Below, in pieces: positions 14,666-21,988 of a DNA stretch of 22,042 bases. The translations under genes and the position numbers were made by a program. Below the pieces are notes generated by a model that saw only the letters and a list, made by a program, of their open reading frames with translations, ran no database searches and had not been told where the DNA came from. The stretch's first letter is position 1, and every line of letters begins with the position of its first letter. The stretch comes from Croceibacterium_A sp964439725 (GTDB lineage Bacteria > Pseudomonadota > Alphaproteobacteria > Sphingomonadales > Sphingomonadaceae): the NCBI GenBank assembly GCA_964439725.1, contig CAYTPY010000031.1:1-22042 (forward strand), in the 5' to 3' direction.

Positions 14666-14684
14666 GACTGGAGAACCCCCAACC

Positions 14685-15584
14685 ATGAACCGACAGGAAA
14701 TGACCGCCCGTATCGCTCGCGGCGACGGGTTTATCGCCGCCCTCGACCAATCGGGCGGATCCACTCCCAAGGCGCTGCGCGCTTACGGGGTGGCCGATGA
14801 GGAATGGAACGGTGAGGAGGAGATGTTCGCGCGCATCCACGAGATGCGCAGCCGCATCATTCGCTCGCCGGCTTTCAGCGGCGACAAGGTCGTGGGCGCG
14901 ATCCTGTTCGAAAAAACCATGGATGGCGCCGTCGATGGCGTTCCGGTTCCCGAGGCCCTGATCGACAAGGGCGTGGTGCCTTTCCTGAAGATCGACAAGG
15001 GCCTGGAGGACGAAGCGAACGGCGTTCAGTTGATGAAGTCGATCCCGGACCTCGATGCGCTTCTCGACCGGGCGAAATCGCTCGGCGTGTTCGGCACCAA
15101 AGAGCGTTCGGTGATTAACTCCGCCGATCGGCAGGGCATCGCCGACATCGTGGCGCAGCAGTTCGAACTAGGGCGCCGCGTGCTCGACCATGACATGATG
15201 CCCATCCTGGAGCCGGAGTATTCGATCAAAGCCGATGGCCGCGCCGAAGGCGAAGTGATCCTTCGCGACGAGATACTGACTCACCTGGAGGCTCTGCCCG
15301 AAGAGCGCCAAGTGATGCTCAAGCTTTCACTCCCGGTCGAGCCAGACCTGTTCCGGCCGGTCGTCGAGCACCCGCGCGTGCTCAAGGTAGTGGCTCTGTC
15401 GGGCGGCTACACGCGCGACGAGGCCTGTGCGCAGCTCGCCCGCAATGCAGGCGTGATTGCCAGCTTCAGCCGGGCCCTGCTCGATGGCCTTCGCGCCGAG
15501 ATGAGCGACGAGGAATTCGATCGGACCCTGGGCGAGGCGATCGACGCCATTCACCGCGCCAGCACGCAGAAGGTAGCTGCCTAA
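14685..15584 (+). CDS. Fructose-bisphosphate aldolase, class I
   Basis: Reversible condensation of dihydroxyacetone phosphate and glyceraldehyde-3-phosphate through a lysine Schiff base, without metal. The 299-aa protein has the bacterial class I landmarks: ALDQSGGSTPKAL (19-31), ILFEKTMD (73-80), VPFLKIDKGL (98-107), ILEPEYS with E176 and E178, and the Schiff-base lysine K213 in VMLKLSLP. Zinc-binding motifs of class II aldolases are absent. GGAG is 11 bases before the ATG. It closes the run of central-carbon genes but has its own promoter-like region. Its stop overlaps the convergent lipoprotein stop by 4 bases. Confidence 0.93.
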   Translation: MNRQEMTARIARGDGFIAALDQSGGSTPKALRAYGVADEEWNGEEEMFARIHEMRSRIIRSPAFSGDKVVGAILFEKTMDGAVDGVPVPEALIDKGVVPFLKIDKGLEDEANGVQLMKSIPDLDALLDRAKSLGVFGTKERSVINSADRQGIADIVAQQFELGRRVLDHDMMPILEPEYSIKADGRAEGEVILRDEILTHLEALPEERQVMLKLSLPVEPDLFRPVVEHPRVLKVVALSGGYTRDEACAQLARNAGVIASFSRALLDGLRAEMSDEEFDRTLGEAIDAIHRASTQKVAA

Positions 15585-15952
15585 GCGCCGCCGGCGAAGA
15601 CGAAGCGGTATTCGCTGCGGGGAGCCCGCCGCTCCGGATACATTTCAGGGCGGCCGGATACGAGGGTGATGGTTCGGCCCTGCACCGTGTGCGGCTGGCC
15701 CAAGGTCAAAGGCACCGTCTCGCTCCAGCCTTCGCCGGTGATCTGCGTCGATACCACCAGCCGGCCTGCCTGCACGCAGCGTACGCCTGCCGGGCAGCGA
15801 CTGTCTTCGACCACCGAGCGCGGCGTCGCCTCGAAGGCGCCCACCCGCACCGTCTCGCCCAAGGCCGTCGGCATGCCTTCGAGCGGCGCGAACTTCGACC
15901 CCGCGCAGGCGGCGAGGAGAACGGGGAGGGCAAGAACGATCGCTCGTTTCAT
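15581..15952 (-). CDS. Small lipoprotein, function unknown
   Basis: 123-aa protein with a lipoprotein signal peptide MKRAIVLALPVLLAAC; the lipobox is LAAC with C16 as the lipidated residue. The mature domain contains a cysteine pair in EDSRCPAGVRCVQAGRLVV, probably a disulfide, followed by beta-strand-like segments and an EYRFVF ending. I know the DSRCP...C pattern from small hypothetical lipoproteins of sphingomonads but know of no function. The ATG at 15952 has GAAGG 7 bases upstream. An alternative ATG at 15973 makes an ATGA overlap with the DUF72 stop and would add seven residues before the signal. It is second in a DUF72-lipoprotein unit. Confidence 0.78.
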   Translation of the reverse strand: MKRAIVLALPVLLAACAGSKFAPLEGMPTALGETVRVGAFEATPRSVVEDSRCPAGVRCVQAGRLVVSTQITGEGWSETVPLTLGQPHTVQGRTITLVSGRPEMYPERRAPRSEYRFVFAGGA

Positions 15953-15969
15953 GGAGAAACCTTCGTGAA

Positions 15970-16737
15970 TCATCGCAGCGCCTGCCGTACCATGGCACGC
16001 AGGGTTTGCGCATCATGAATGGCGTGGGCTTCCGGATCGTTGTTGAAGTAAGCCCAGACTGGCCGGCCGACGCGGGTTTGCTCCATCATCCAGTCGGTCC
16101 AGCCAAGCAGCACTTCGTCGCTGTAGCGGCCCCAATATTTTCCCAGCCCACCATGGAAGCGGACATAGGCAACGGGCCCTACCGCGATCCGGGGACTCTG
16201 TGACCCGGGCATGTCGTGCGCACAAAAAGCGGCCCCGTATCGATCGAGAAGATCGAAGACCTCGTCAGCATACCAGGACGGCTCACGAAACTCGAAGACG
16301 TTGGTTGTGTCGCCTGGCAGCAGTTGAAGGAAGCTCTCCAGCCGCTCGACGTTCAGCCGGAAGCGCGGCGGAAGCTGGTAGAGGATCGGTCCCAAGGCCG
16401 ACCCGAGGTGACGGAACGGCGCCATCATTCGCCCGAGCGGTTCTTCGCAGTCCTTGAGCTTCTTCGCCTGGGTCAGGAAGCGGTTGGCTTTGACTGCATA
16501 GCAGAACCCCGGCGGCGCCTGCTCCTGCCAAGCATCGAAAGTTTCGGCTTTGGGCAGACGATAGAAGCTATTGTTGATCTCGACGGTATCGAACTCGCCG
16601 GCGTAGTACTCGAACCAGCGCTTGACGGGCAGCTTCTCGGGATAGAACAGCCCGCGCCAGTGCTTGTAGATCCACCCGGAGCAGCCGATCCGTACCGGCA
16701 CCGGGGCAGCAGCAGGAGCCATGTCGTGAGCGCTCAT
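15970..16737 (-). CDS. DUF72 family protein (YecE-like)
   Basis: 255-aa cytoplasmic protein of the DUF72 family, a TIM-barrel-like fold of unknown biochemical function. Family landmarks are RIGCSGWIYKHWRGLFYP (about 16-33), WFEYYAGEFDTVEINNSFYRLP, FCYAVKANRFLTQ, LGPILYQLPP, FEFREPSW, YVRFHGG and YFNNDPEAHA near the C-terminus. The ATG at 16737 lies inside the start region of thiE on the other strand, and an internal ATG at 16722 would remove the overlap. Neither has a good ribosome site. The upstream open frame belongs to antisense thiE sequence and was excluded. Confidence 0.88.
   Translation of the reverse strand: MSAHDMAPAAAPVPVRIGCSGWIYKHWRGLFYPEKLPVKRWFEYYAGEFDTVEINNSFYRLPKAETFDAWQEQAPPGFCYAVKANRFLTQAKKLKDCEEPLGRMMAPFRHLGSALGPILYQLPPRFRLNVERLESFLQLLPGDTTNVFEFREPSWYADEVFDLLDRYGAAFCAHDMPGSQSPRIAVGPVAYVRFHGGLGKYWGRYSDEVLLGWTDWMMEQTRVGRPVWAYFNNDPEAHAIHDAQTLRAMVRQALR
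16726..16737. other. Shared near-palindromic start site of thiE and DUF72
   Basis: The 12 bases GTGAGCGCTCAT contain the 10-bp palindrome TGAGCGCTCA. Read on the plus strand they are the thiE start codons GTG-AGC-GCT-CAT. Read on the minus strand they are ATG-AGC-GCT-CAC of the DUF72 gene. Both proteins therefore begin Met-Ser-Ala-His from the same DNA. Confidence 0.6.
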
Positions 16738-17388
16738 GAGAGCAACAATGCAACACGGGGCGCTTCGGCTCCGAACGCGCGGGCTTGCGAGCTTTACCTG
16801 ATCTCTCCGCTCGACGTGTCCGGCACGTTCCCGGAGCGGCTGGCGCGTGCGCTCGACGCCGGGCCGGTCGCGGCGTTTCAATTTCGCGTCAAGAACGTCG
16901 ATCAACATGAAGCGGCTGCGCTCGCCGAACCGCTGCAGGCGATCTGCCGCGAGCGCGATATAGCCTTCATCGTGAACGACAGCGTTGCACTGGCCAAGCG
17001 GCTCAAGGCCGACGGGGTCCACCTCGGCCAGCAAGACGGCGACGTGCGGGAGGCCCGCGAAATACTGGGGCGTGAGGCGCAGATCGGCGTTACCTGCCAC
17101 GCCAGCCGCCATCTCGCTCTCGATGCCGGCGAAGCGGGGGCCGATTACGTCGCCTTCGGCTCGTTCTTTCCCAGCTCAACCAAGTCCAGCGAGCATCGTC
17201 CCGATCCGGAGCTGCTCACCTGGTGGCAGAACCTGGTCGAGATTCCGTGTGTCGCCATCGGCGGCATCACTCCGGAGAACTGCCGTCCGCTGGTGGAAGC
17301 GGGCGCGGACTTCCTGGCGGTAAGCCAGGCCGTCTGGGGCGGGGATGAAGCCGAACGGGTCCGCGCCTTCAGCGCCGTCCTGGGGTAG
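16726..17388 (+). CDS. thiE: Thiamine-phosphate synthase family protein
   Basis: Couples the thiazole and pyrimidine phosphates to thiamine phosphate. The 220-aa protein shows the TIM-barrel landmarks: FQFRVKN (51-57), FIVNDSVALA (81-90), DGVHLGQQD (96-104), IGVTCHASRHLA, GADYVAFGSFFPSSTK (phosphate-binding, about 138-153), CVAIGGITPEN (175-185) and AGADFLAVSQAVW. It could instead be a TenI-like paralogue, since no other thi genes are nearby. The GTG at 16726 was chosen because AGGAG (16714-16718) lies 7 bases upstream and no in-frame ATG occurs between it and the first conserved strand. The start overlaps the DUF72 start on the opposite strand. No TPP riboswitch is visible upstream, which is coding DNA of DUF72. 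Confidence 0.85.
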   Translation: MSAHESNNATRGASAPNARACELYLISPLDVSGTFPERLARALDAGPVAAFQFRVKNVDQHEAAALAEPLQAICRERDIAFIVNDSVALAKRLKADGVHLGQQDGDVREAREILGREAQIGVTCHASRHLALDAGEAGADYVAFGSFFPSSTKSSEHRPDPELLTWWQNLVEIPCVAIGGITPENCRPLVEAGADFLAVSQAVWGGDEAERVRAFSAVLG

Positions 17389-17437
17389 GGAGCCATTTGC
17401 AGGCGCAAAGGTTTGTCTCTTTCGAGAAGGAGAAACC

Positions 17438-18694
17438 ATGCGCCGCTTTGCTTTTCATACGCTTTCCTCAAATACCCCCCGTCTTGCCGCCGCGGCAGCC
17501 GCGCTCTTAGTCGCATCTTGCGGGTTCAATGGCACCGATCCCGACGAGGGCGAACGGCAAGCTGACGCCGCGCAGGTGGACCAGCGATCCACGGACCCCG
17601 ATTTCGCCCAGTGGGAAGAAGTGGAGCTGGCCGACGCCGAGGCGCGGCCGCAAATGCAGCTTCAGGTCGTCCTGGACCAGCAGGGCTTCACTCCTGGCGT
17701 CATCGACGGCAAGGAGGGTCTGTCGACCGCGAATGCCCTCAAGGGCTTCCAGGAAGCCAACGGTTTGACCGTCACCGGCGAATTGGACGAGGCGACACGG
17801 CAGGCGCTCGCTCGCTGGAGCGATGTACCGGCGACGCGCGTCGTGCGAATTCCCGAGAGCTGGGGCCAGATCACATTTGCCCCGGTTCCGGACGAGCCAG
17901 CCGACCAAGCCCAGATGGAGCAGCTCGGCTACGAAACGCTGGACGAGAAACTGGCCGAGCGATTTCACACCACCATCGAAGTCTTGCAGGCGATGAACCC
18001 TGGCGGCCAGCCCGCCGGGAATCAGCCGTCCGCCGCGGGCACCCAGGGGAACGTTGCCGAGGGAGTTCCGGCTTACCCGCCCCGCACCCGGGTGACGCCG
18101 ACTCCGCAGCCGGGCTCCGAGGCCGAAGCAGGTAGGGCGATCACGGCGAGTTTCCGCCCTGGTCAATTGATCCGCGTTCCCAATGTCGGCTTTGGCATCG
18201 AATACGCATCAGGCGCCGCGGGCGATGATGCCGCGTGGAGCCGCACGCTGGCTTCGCTGGGTGTCGCGGCCGACCAGCCCAAGGCGGCGCGCGTGGTCGT
18301 CGATAAATCCGAGAGCTGGCTGAAGGCCTATGATGCAGACGACAAGCTGATCGCGATGTTTACCGTCACGACCGGATCCGAGCGCGATCCGCTCCCGCTG
18401 GGCGAATGGGGGATCAACGCCGTCGCTCACAACCCGCCGTTCACTTACAATCCCGAATTGTTCTGGGACGTGCCGAACAGTGAAGACAAGCAGCAACTCC
18501 CGCCCGGGCCCAACAGCCCGGTAGGTGTTGTGTGGATCGATATCACCAAGGAGCATTACGGCATTCACGGGACGCCGGAGCCCCAGAACATCGGCCGGAC
18601 GCAAAGCCACGGATGCGTGCGCCTGACCAACTGGGATGCCGCCCGCCTGGCTGGTATGGTGGACAGTTCCACGCAGGTTCTTTTCCAGGCCTGA
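17438..18694 (+). CDS. L,D-transpeptidase lipoprotein with peptidoglycan-binding domain
   Basis: 418-aa YkuD-family enzyme predicted to form 3-3 cross-links or attach proteins to peptidoglycan in the periplasm. It has a lipoprotein-type signal with lipobox VASC (C28) after an Ala/Leu-rich core. A peptidoglycan_binding_1-like repeat (about 70-120, LDQQGFTPGVIDGKEGLSTA...FQEANGLTVTGELDEATRQAL) comes next. A LysM-like stretch (YETLDEKLAERFHTTIEVLQAMNP), a Pro/Gln-rich linker and the C-terminal YkuD domain follow, with YGIHGTPEP and the catalytic SHGCVR motif (C393). AAGGAG (17427-17432) is 5 bases before the ATG. Its stop and the next start share one base (TGATG), coupling it to the M23 gene. 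It begins 49 bases after thiE. Confidence 0.92.
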   Translation: MRRFAFHTLSSNTPRLAAAAAALLVASCGFNGTDPDEGERQADAAQVDQRSTDPDFAQWEEVELADAEARPQMQLQVVLDQQGFTPGVIDGKEGLSTANALKGFQEANGLTVTGELDEATRQALARWSDVPATRVVRIPESWGQITFAPVPDEPADQAQMEQLGYETLDEKLAERFHTTIEVLQAMNPGGQPAGNQPSAAGTQGNVAEGVPAYPPRTRVTPTPQPGSEAEAGRAITASFRPGQLIRVPNVGFGIEYASGAAGDDAAWSRTLASLGVAADQPKAARVVVDKSESWLKAYDADDKLIAMFTVTTGSERDPLPLGEWGINAVAHNPPFTYNPELFWDVPNSEDKQQLPPGPNSPVGVVWIDITKEHYGIHGTPEPQNIGRTQSHGCVRLTNWDAARLAGMVDSSTQVLFQA

Positions 18695-19320
18695 TGGCGC
18701 TCGAGCTCGTCGATCGGATCTTAACGGTGGCGGTCACCGCCACGCTGACATCGGCAGTGTGGATCGTGGCGTTCAGCGATACCGAGTGGCGGCGCCCCCC
18801 GGCTGCTACTCCGGTGGCCATTCCCGAGACGGCTCAGGCGGCGCTCGCGCCGCCGCGAGCGGCTTCGGCGGCGGCGCCGAGCGGAACTTTGCTCGTACCG
18901 GTCGAAGGCGTGAGGCCCGAGCGACTGACAGATACGTTCGCCGATGCGCGAGGCGACGGGGGCCGGCCACACGACGCGCTGGACATCCCGGCCGAGTCGG
19001 GCACCCCGGTGTTGGCGGCGTCCGCCGGGGTAATCGAGAAGCTTTTCGTCTCCGGCGATGGGGGAAACACGGTCTACGTCAGACTGCCCGACCGCCGGAC
19101 GATCCATTACTATGCTCATTTGCAGTCTTACGCGCCGGATCTGCGGGAAGGGCAGCGCGTCGAGCGGGGGCAGCGTCTAGGCAGCGTCGGTTCGAGCGGC
19201 AATGCCGACCCTGCGGCACCGCATCTTCACTTCGCGATCTGGCGGGTGGACCCAGGTGACGAGTGGTGGGCCTCTGGAACCGCGCTCAACCCTTATCCGT
19301 TGCTACGAAGCGGACGATAG
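18694..19320 (+). CDS. M23 family metallopeptidase (LytM-like)
   Basis: 208-aa membrane-anchored peptidoglycan hydrolase or division-regulating LytM protein. One N-terminal transmembrane segment (about 8-27), an Ala/Pro-rich linker (about 33-65) and a C-terminal M23 domain are visible. Zinc ligands are present: H and D of HDALD within GRPHDALDIPA, and HLHF near the end. The middle Gly of the usual HxGxD motif is Ala here, a substitution that keeps both ligands. The GDGGNTVYV and YYAHLQSYAP strands are standard. It begins on the last base of the L,D-transpeptidase stop, so the two wall enzymes are made together. Activity appears intact. Confidence 0.9.
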   Translation: MALELVDRILTVAVTATLTSAVWIVAFSDTEWRRPPAATPVAIPETAQAALAPPRAASAAAPSGTLLVPVEGVRPERLTDTFADARGDGGRPHDALDIPAESGTPVLAASAGVIEKLFVSGDGGNTVYVRLPDRRTIHYYAHLQSYAPDLREGQRVERGQRLGSVGSSGNADPAAPHLHFAIWRVDPGDEWWASGTALNPYPLLRSGR

Positions 19321-19421
19321 ACAGGTCGAACAGTTCGGTGCTGATTGAACGCGCATTGTGTCATTTAAGACATCCCAGTAAACAATGGGATGGTAATGGC
19401 GAATCGAATAGGGGTTTGAGC

Positions 19422-19646
19422 ATGAGTTTGAGCAAATTGCTGGCGTCGAGCGCTGTCGCTGCGTCGCTGATCACCGCTCCGGTGGCTGCGCAGGCTGCCG
19501 CCGCCGATGCACGGGCGTCCACCAATGTCGACGGCGAGAGCCTGGCTGGCGGCGGGTTCCTGATCCCGGCGCTCGCGATTCTGGCGATCGTGCTCGGCAT
19601 CGTGGTCCTGGTTGACGACGGCGACGACGCTCCGGTCAGCCCGTAG
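19422..19646 (+). CDS. Small secreted/membrane protein with acidic PVSP tail
   Basis: 74-aa protein with an N-terminal signal peptide (cleavage likely after APVAAQA), a Ser/Ala-rich stretch, a second hydrophobic segment (FLIPALAILAIVLGIVVLV) and the acidic tail DDGDDAPVSP. I recognise this layout from small proteins of sphingomonads and erythrobacters, without a known function. It may insert in the inner membrane with the acidic tail exposed. AGGGG (19409-19413) is 8 bases before the ATG. It is 101 bases after the M23 gene and is followed by a strong terminator, so it may be a separate short transcript. Confidence 0.7.
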   Translation: MSLSKLLASSAVAASLITAPVAAQAAAADARASTNVDGESLAGGGFLIPALAILAIVLGIVVLVDDGDDAPVSP

Positions 19647-19671
19647 ACCCTAGAGACATTTGAGAACAGAG

Positions 19672-19700
19672 CGGCCGGGCGTTTGCCCGGCCGTTTCGTT
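19672..19700 (+). terminator. Rho-independent terminator
   Basis: CGGCCGGGC and GCCCGGCCG form a perfect 9-bp GC stem with a GTTT loop, followed by TTTCGTT. It ends the transcript of the 74-aa protein, 25 bases after its stop. On the minus strand there is no T-tract, so one-way action is likely. Confidence 0.85.
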
Positions 19701-19706
19701 CGTGGC

Positions 19707-20048
19707 CTATCGCCCGGACCGGATGCAGCGAAGCCGCCCAGGCTCTCCGTTTTCGATCTGACGCAAGAATCCCGTGCCGACAACGGCATAGCTCTCGCCC
19801 TGCCGCGGCCCTGTCGAAAGCAGCAGCGTGTCGCCCCGGCGCAGATAAGTTCCCTTGCCTTGCGGAGCGGAATAGCGCGACGCGCTGATGATGGTGAATT
19901 CGCGGTCAGGCTGCGGAATACCGGCGCGGCCGCCAGCATCGCCTGGCAATTCGCAAACGTACGTGCCGCGCTCGATCGTGCCGATCGGCCCTTGGGCCGT
20001 CGCAGGCACGGCCAAGCCGGCGATCAGAAGCAGGGGGAGAGCGCGCAT
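19707..20048 (-). CDS. Small secreted protein, function unknown
   Basis: 113-aa protein with a signal peptide MRALPLLLIAGLAVPATA followed by QG. The mature part contains two cysteines (YVCELPGDAGG and RLRCIRSG), likely a disulfide, and strand-like segments around REFTIISASRYSAPQGKGTYLRRGDTLLLSTGP. I do not recognise a named domain. It lies beside efp in divergent orientation. Two ATGs are adjacent (20051 and 20048); the second has the better distance (4 bases) from GAAGG, but either is possible. Confidence 0.68.
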   Translation of the reverse strand: MRALPLLLIAGLAVPATAQGPIGTIERGTYVCELPGDAGGRAGIPQPDREFTIISASRYSAPQGKGTYLRRGDTLLLSTGPRQGESYAVVGTGFLRQIENGEPGRLRCIRSGR

Positions 20049-20151
20049 CATGCCTTCACCATACCCGGTGGCCGCTTGCATTGCCATGAATGGGTTGAAG
20101 GGCTACGGCCCGCGGGCTCTTTTCCGATCCTAGGTTTCGAAAGCATCTGCG

Positions 20152-20715
20152 ATGAAGATCAGCGGCGTGGACATCCGTCCCGGCAATATACTCGAATACG
20201 AGCGCGGCATTTGGAAAGTCGCGAAGATCCAGCACACCCAGCCCGGCAAGGGCGGGGCTTACATGCAGGTCGAGATGAAGAACCTGCAGGACGGCCGCAA
20301 GACCAACGTCCGCTTCCGCAGCGCCGACACGGTCGAGCGCGTCCGTCTCGACACCAAGGACTTCCAGTACCTCTACGCCGATGGCGACCAGCTCGTGTTC
20401 ATGGATAAGGACACTTACGAGCAGATCAACCTGCCGGCGGACCTGCTCGGCGACGCCGCCGCATTCCTGCAGGACGGAATGGACGTGACGCTGGAACTGT
20501 GGGACGAAAAGCCGATCAGCGTGGCGCTGCCGGAGCAGGTCGAAGCGACGATCGTCGAGGCCGACGCGGTAGTGAAGGGGCAGACCGCTTCTTCCAGCTA
20601 CAAGCCGGCCGTGCTCGACAACGGGGTGCGGGTGATGGTGCCGCCGCATATCGAAAGCGGCACGCGGATCGTTGTCGACGTCTATGAACGGACGTACGTC
20701 GGCAAGGCCGGGTAA
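20152..20715 (+). CDS. efp: Elongation factor P
   Basis: Translation factor that binds between the P and E sites and relieves ribosome stalling at polyproline. The 187-aa protein has the three-domain EF-P layout: the KOW-like N-terminal domain with the modified loop PGKGGA (Lys33, the position beta-lysylated by EpmA in many bacteria), the OB domain (VRFRSADTVERV) and the C-terminal OB domain (PPHIESGTRIVVDVYERTYVGKA). The ribosome site is poor. It heads a unit with a 117-aa unknown gene (16-base gap) and an inositol-monophosphatase-family gene. No epmA or epmB is in the window. Confidence 0.96.
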   Translation: MKISGVDIRPGNILEYERGIWKVAKIQHTQPGKGGAYMQVEMKNLQDGRKTNVRFRSADTVERVRLDTKDFQYLYADGDQLVFMDKDTYEQINLPADLLGDAAAFLQDGMDVTLELWDEKPISVALPEQVEATIVEADAVVKGQTASSSYKPAVLDNGVRVMVPPHIESGTRIVVDVYERTYVGKAG

Positions 20716-20731
20716 ACAGGGGCGGGGTTCT

Positions 20732-21085
20732 ATGAGCACGATTGGCGATTCACGCTTCAAGGGCATCGACTTCGAGCGCAGCTATCTGCTCGGAGTCATC
20801 TACGACGATGAATCGCTGACGCTGGAGATGGACTTCAGGCTGACCGAGCTTCACCCCGAATTCATTGCGCCGCAGCCGACGGAAGAGGGCTGCTATCGCG
20901 GCGGCTTCATCCGTTTCGCGGACATCGAAGACCTGCAGATCGACAAGGCTCGCCCGAACGGCGACGAGCCTTCGGACTACAGCATCATTTATTCCGTGTC
21001 GGGGGATGGGCGGAACTTCGAGTTCTCTTGCGGATGGGGGGAGATCAAGGTCGCGGCCTCCTCCGTCCGCGTCGCATTCGACTGA
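20732..21085 (+). CDS. Conserved-looking cytoplasmic protein, function unknown
   Basis: 117-aa acidic protein without signal peptide or membrane segment. Visible features are FKGIDFERSYLLGVIYDDESLTLEMDF near the start, an EEGCYRGGFIRFADIEDLQID strand-helix stretch and a closing FEFSCGWGEIKVAASSVRVAF, suggesting a mixed alpha/beta fold. I do not recognise a named family. GGGGCGGGG lies just before the ATG at 20732. Gaps of 16 bases to efp and 13 bases to the phosphatase gene make it a member of that operon, and its codon use resembles the neighbours. Confidence 0.75.
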   Translation: MSTIGDSRFKGIDFERSYLLGVIYDDESLTLEMDFRLTELHPEFIAPQPTEEGCYRGGFIRFADIEDLQIDKARPNGDEPSDYSIIYSVSGDGRNFEFSCGWGEIKVAASSVRVAFD

Positions 21086-21098
21086 CAGGAAGTAAATT

Positions 21099-21920
21099 GT
21101 GGCTGCAGTATCGGGACTGATCCGCGTGATGGAACGCGCCGCGCGTAAAGCGGGCGGACGGTTGCGGCGCGACTTCGGCGAGGTCGAACACCTCCAGGTG
21201 AGCCGCAAGGGGCCGTCGGACTTCGTCTCGAAAGCCGACCAGGCGGCCGAGCGGACGCTGTGGGACGAACTGCGCCAGGCCCGGCCCGACTGGGGCTTCG
21301 TGCTCGAGGAAGGCGGCACGATCGAAGGCGACCCGACCAAGCCGCGGTGGATCATCGACCCGCTCGACGGCACCAGCAACTTCCTCCACGGCATCCCGCA
21401 CTTCGCGATCTCGATCGCGGCGCAGGAGCCCAAGCTCGATGGCTCGGGCTGGGGCGATGTCGTCGCCGGCGTCGTCTATCAGCCGATCACCGACGAGACG
21501 TTCTGGGCGGAAAAGACCCGCGGCGCCTGGCTGCAGGATGCCCGCCTGCGGGTATCAGGCCGCCGCCACTTGTCGGAAGCGCTGATCGCCACCGGTATTC
21601 CCTACCAGGGTCACGGTAACTTCGAAGAGTGGATCAAGGTGCTGGGCGCCGTCGGCCCGCAAGTGGCCGGCATTCGCCGCTTCGGCAGCGCCGCGCTCGA
21701 TCTCGCCTGGGTCGCGGCCGGTCGCTTCGATGGCTTCTGGGAGAGCGACCTCAAGTCCTGGGATACCGCGGCGGGCTGCCTGCTGGTGCGCGAGGCGGGG
21801 GGGTTCGTCTCCGACTACCGCGGCCGATCGCTGCCGGTGTGCGACGCGCAGATCATCGCCGCGAACGACGCGCTGCATTCCCGGCTGCACAAGCTCGTCG
21901 CCGGCGCACTCAAAGCCTGA
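21099..21920 (+). CDS. Inositol monophosphatase family protein
   Basis: Mg-dependent sugar-phosphate phosphatase of the IMPase/SuhB/CysQ superfamily, 273 aa. Metal-binding motif 1 is E70-E71 plus WIIDPLDGTSNFLHG (D87, D90). Motif 2 is SWDTAAG (D222). SDFVSKADQAAE (40-51) is the usual N-terminal signature. The substrate could be inositol-1-phosphate or a related phosphate; SuhB-like roles in ribosome biogenesis are known for the family, but assignment is not possible from sequence by eye. The GTG at 21099 was chosen, with AGGA 8 bases upstream. It is last in the efp unit. Confidence 0.92.
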   Translation: MAAVSGLIRVMERAARKAGGRLRRDFGEVEHLQVSRKGPSDFVSKADQAAERTLWDELRQARPDWGFVLEEGGTIEGDPTKPRWIIDPLDGTSNFLHGIPHFAISIAAQEPKLDGSGWGDVVAGVVYQPITDETFWAEKTRGAWLQDARLRVSGRRHLSEALIATGIPYQGHGNFEEWIKVLGAVGPQVAGIRRFGSAALDLAWVAAGRFDGFWESDLKSWDTAAGCLLVREAGGFVSDYRGRSLPVCDAQIIAANDALHSRLHKLVAGALKA

Positions 21921-21943
21921 GTGACTGCCGGCGCGCAGTGTGC

Positions 21944-21972
21944 TTGAAAGCGCCCGGCGCTGCCGCTAAGCG
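21944..21972 (+). promoter_or_regulatory. Candidate promoter for tRNA-Leu
   Basis: TTGAAA (21944-21949) and TAAGCG (21967-21972) are separated by 17 bases and followed by a GC-rich discriminator. The start expected near 21979 is about 10 bases before the mature tRNA. The -10 match is weak alone but resembles the other two tRNA promoters here. Confidence 0.45.
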
Positions 21973-21988
21973 CCGACCGCTGCGGCTA

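Noticed and set aside
16216..16725. Upstream extension of the thiE reading frame
   Set aside because: The extension is antisense to conserved DUF72 sequence. ThiE homology begins only after about 16745, and GTG 16726 has an excellent ribosome site.
16400..16730. TPP riboswitch in front of thiE
   Set aside because: The region is DUF72 coding sequence and the conserved CTGAGA-type core of the THI element is not seen next to the thiE start.
17395..17410. Short inverted repeat TTTGC/GCAAA between thiE and the L,D-transpeptidase gene
   Set aside because: The 5-bp stem is too short, lacks a clear T-tract and is no more than expected by chance.
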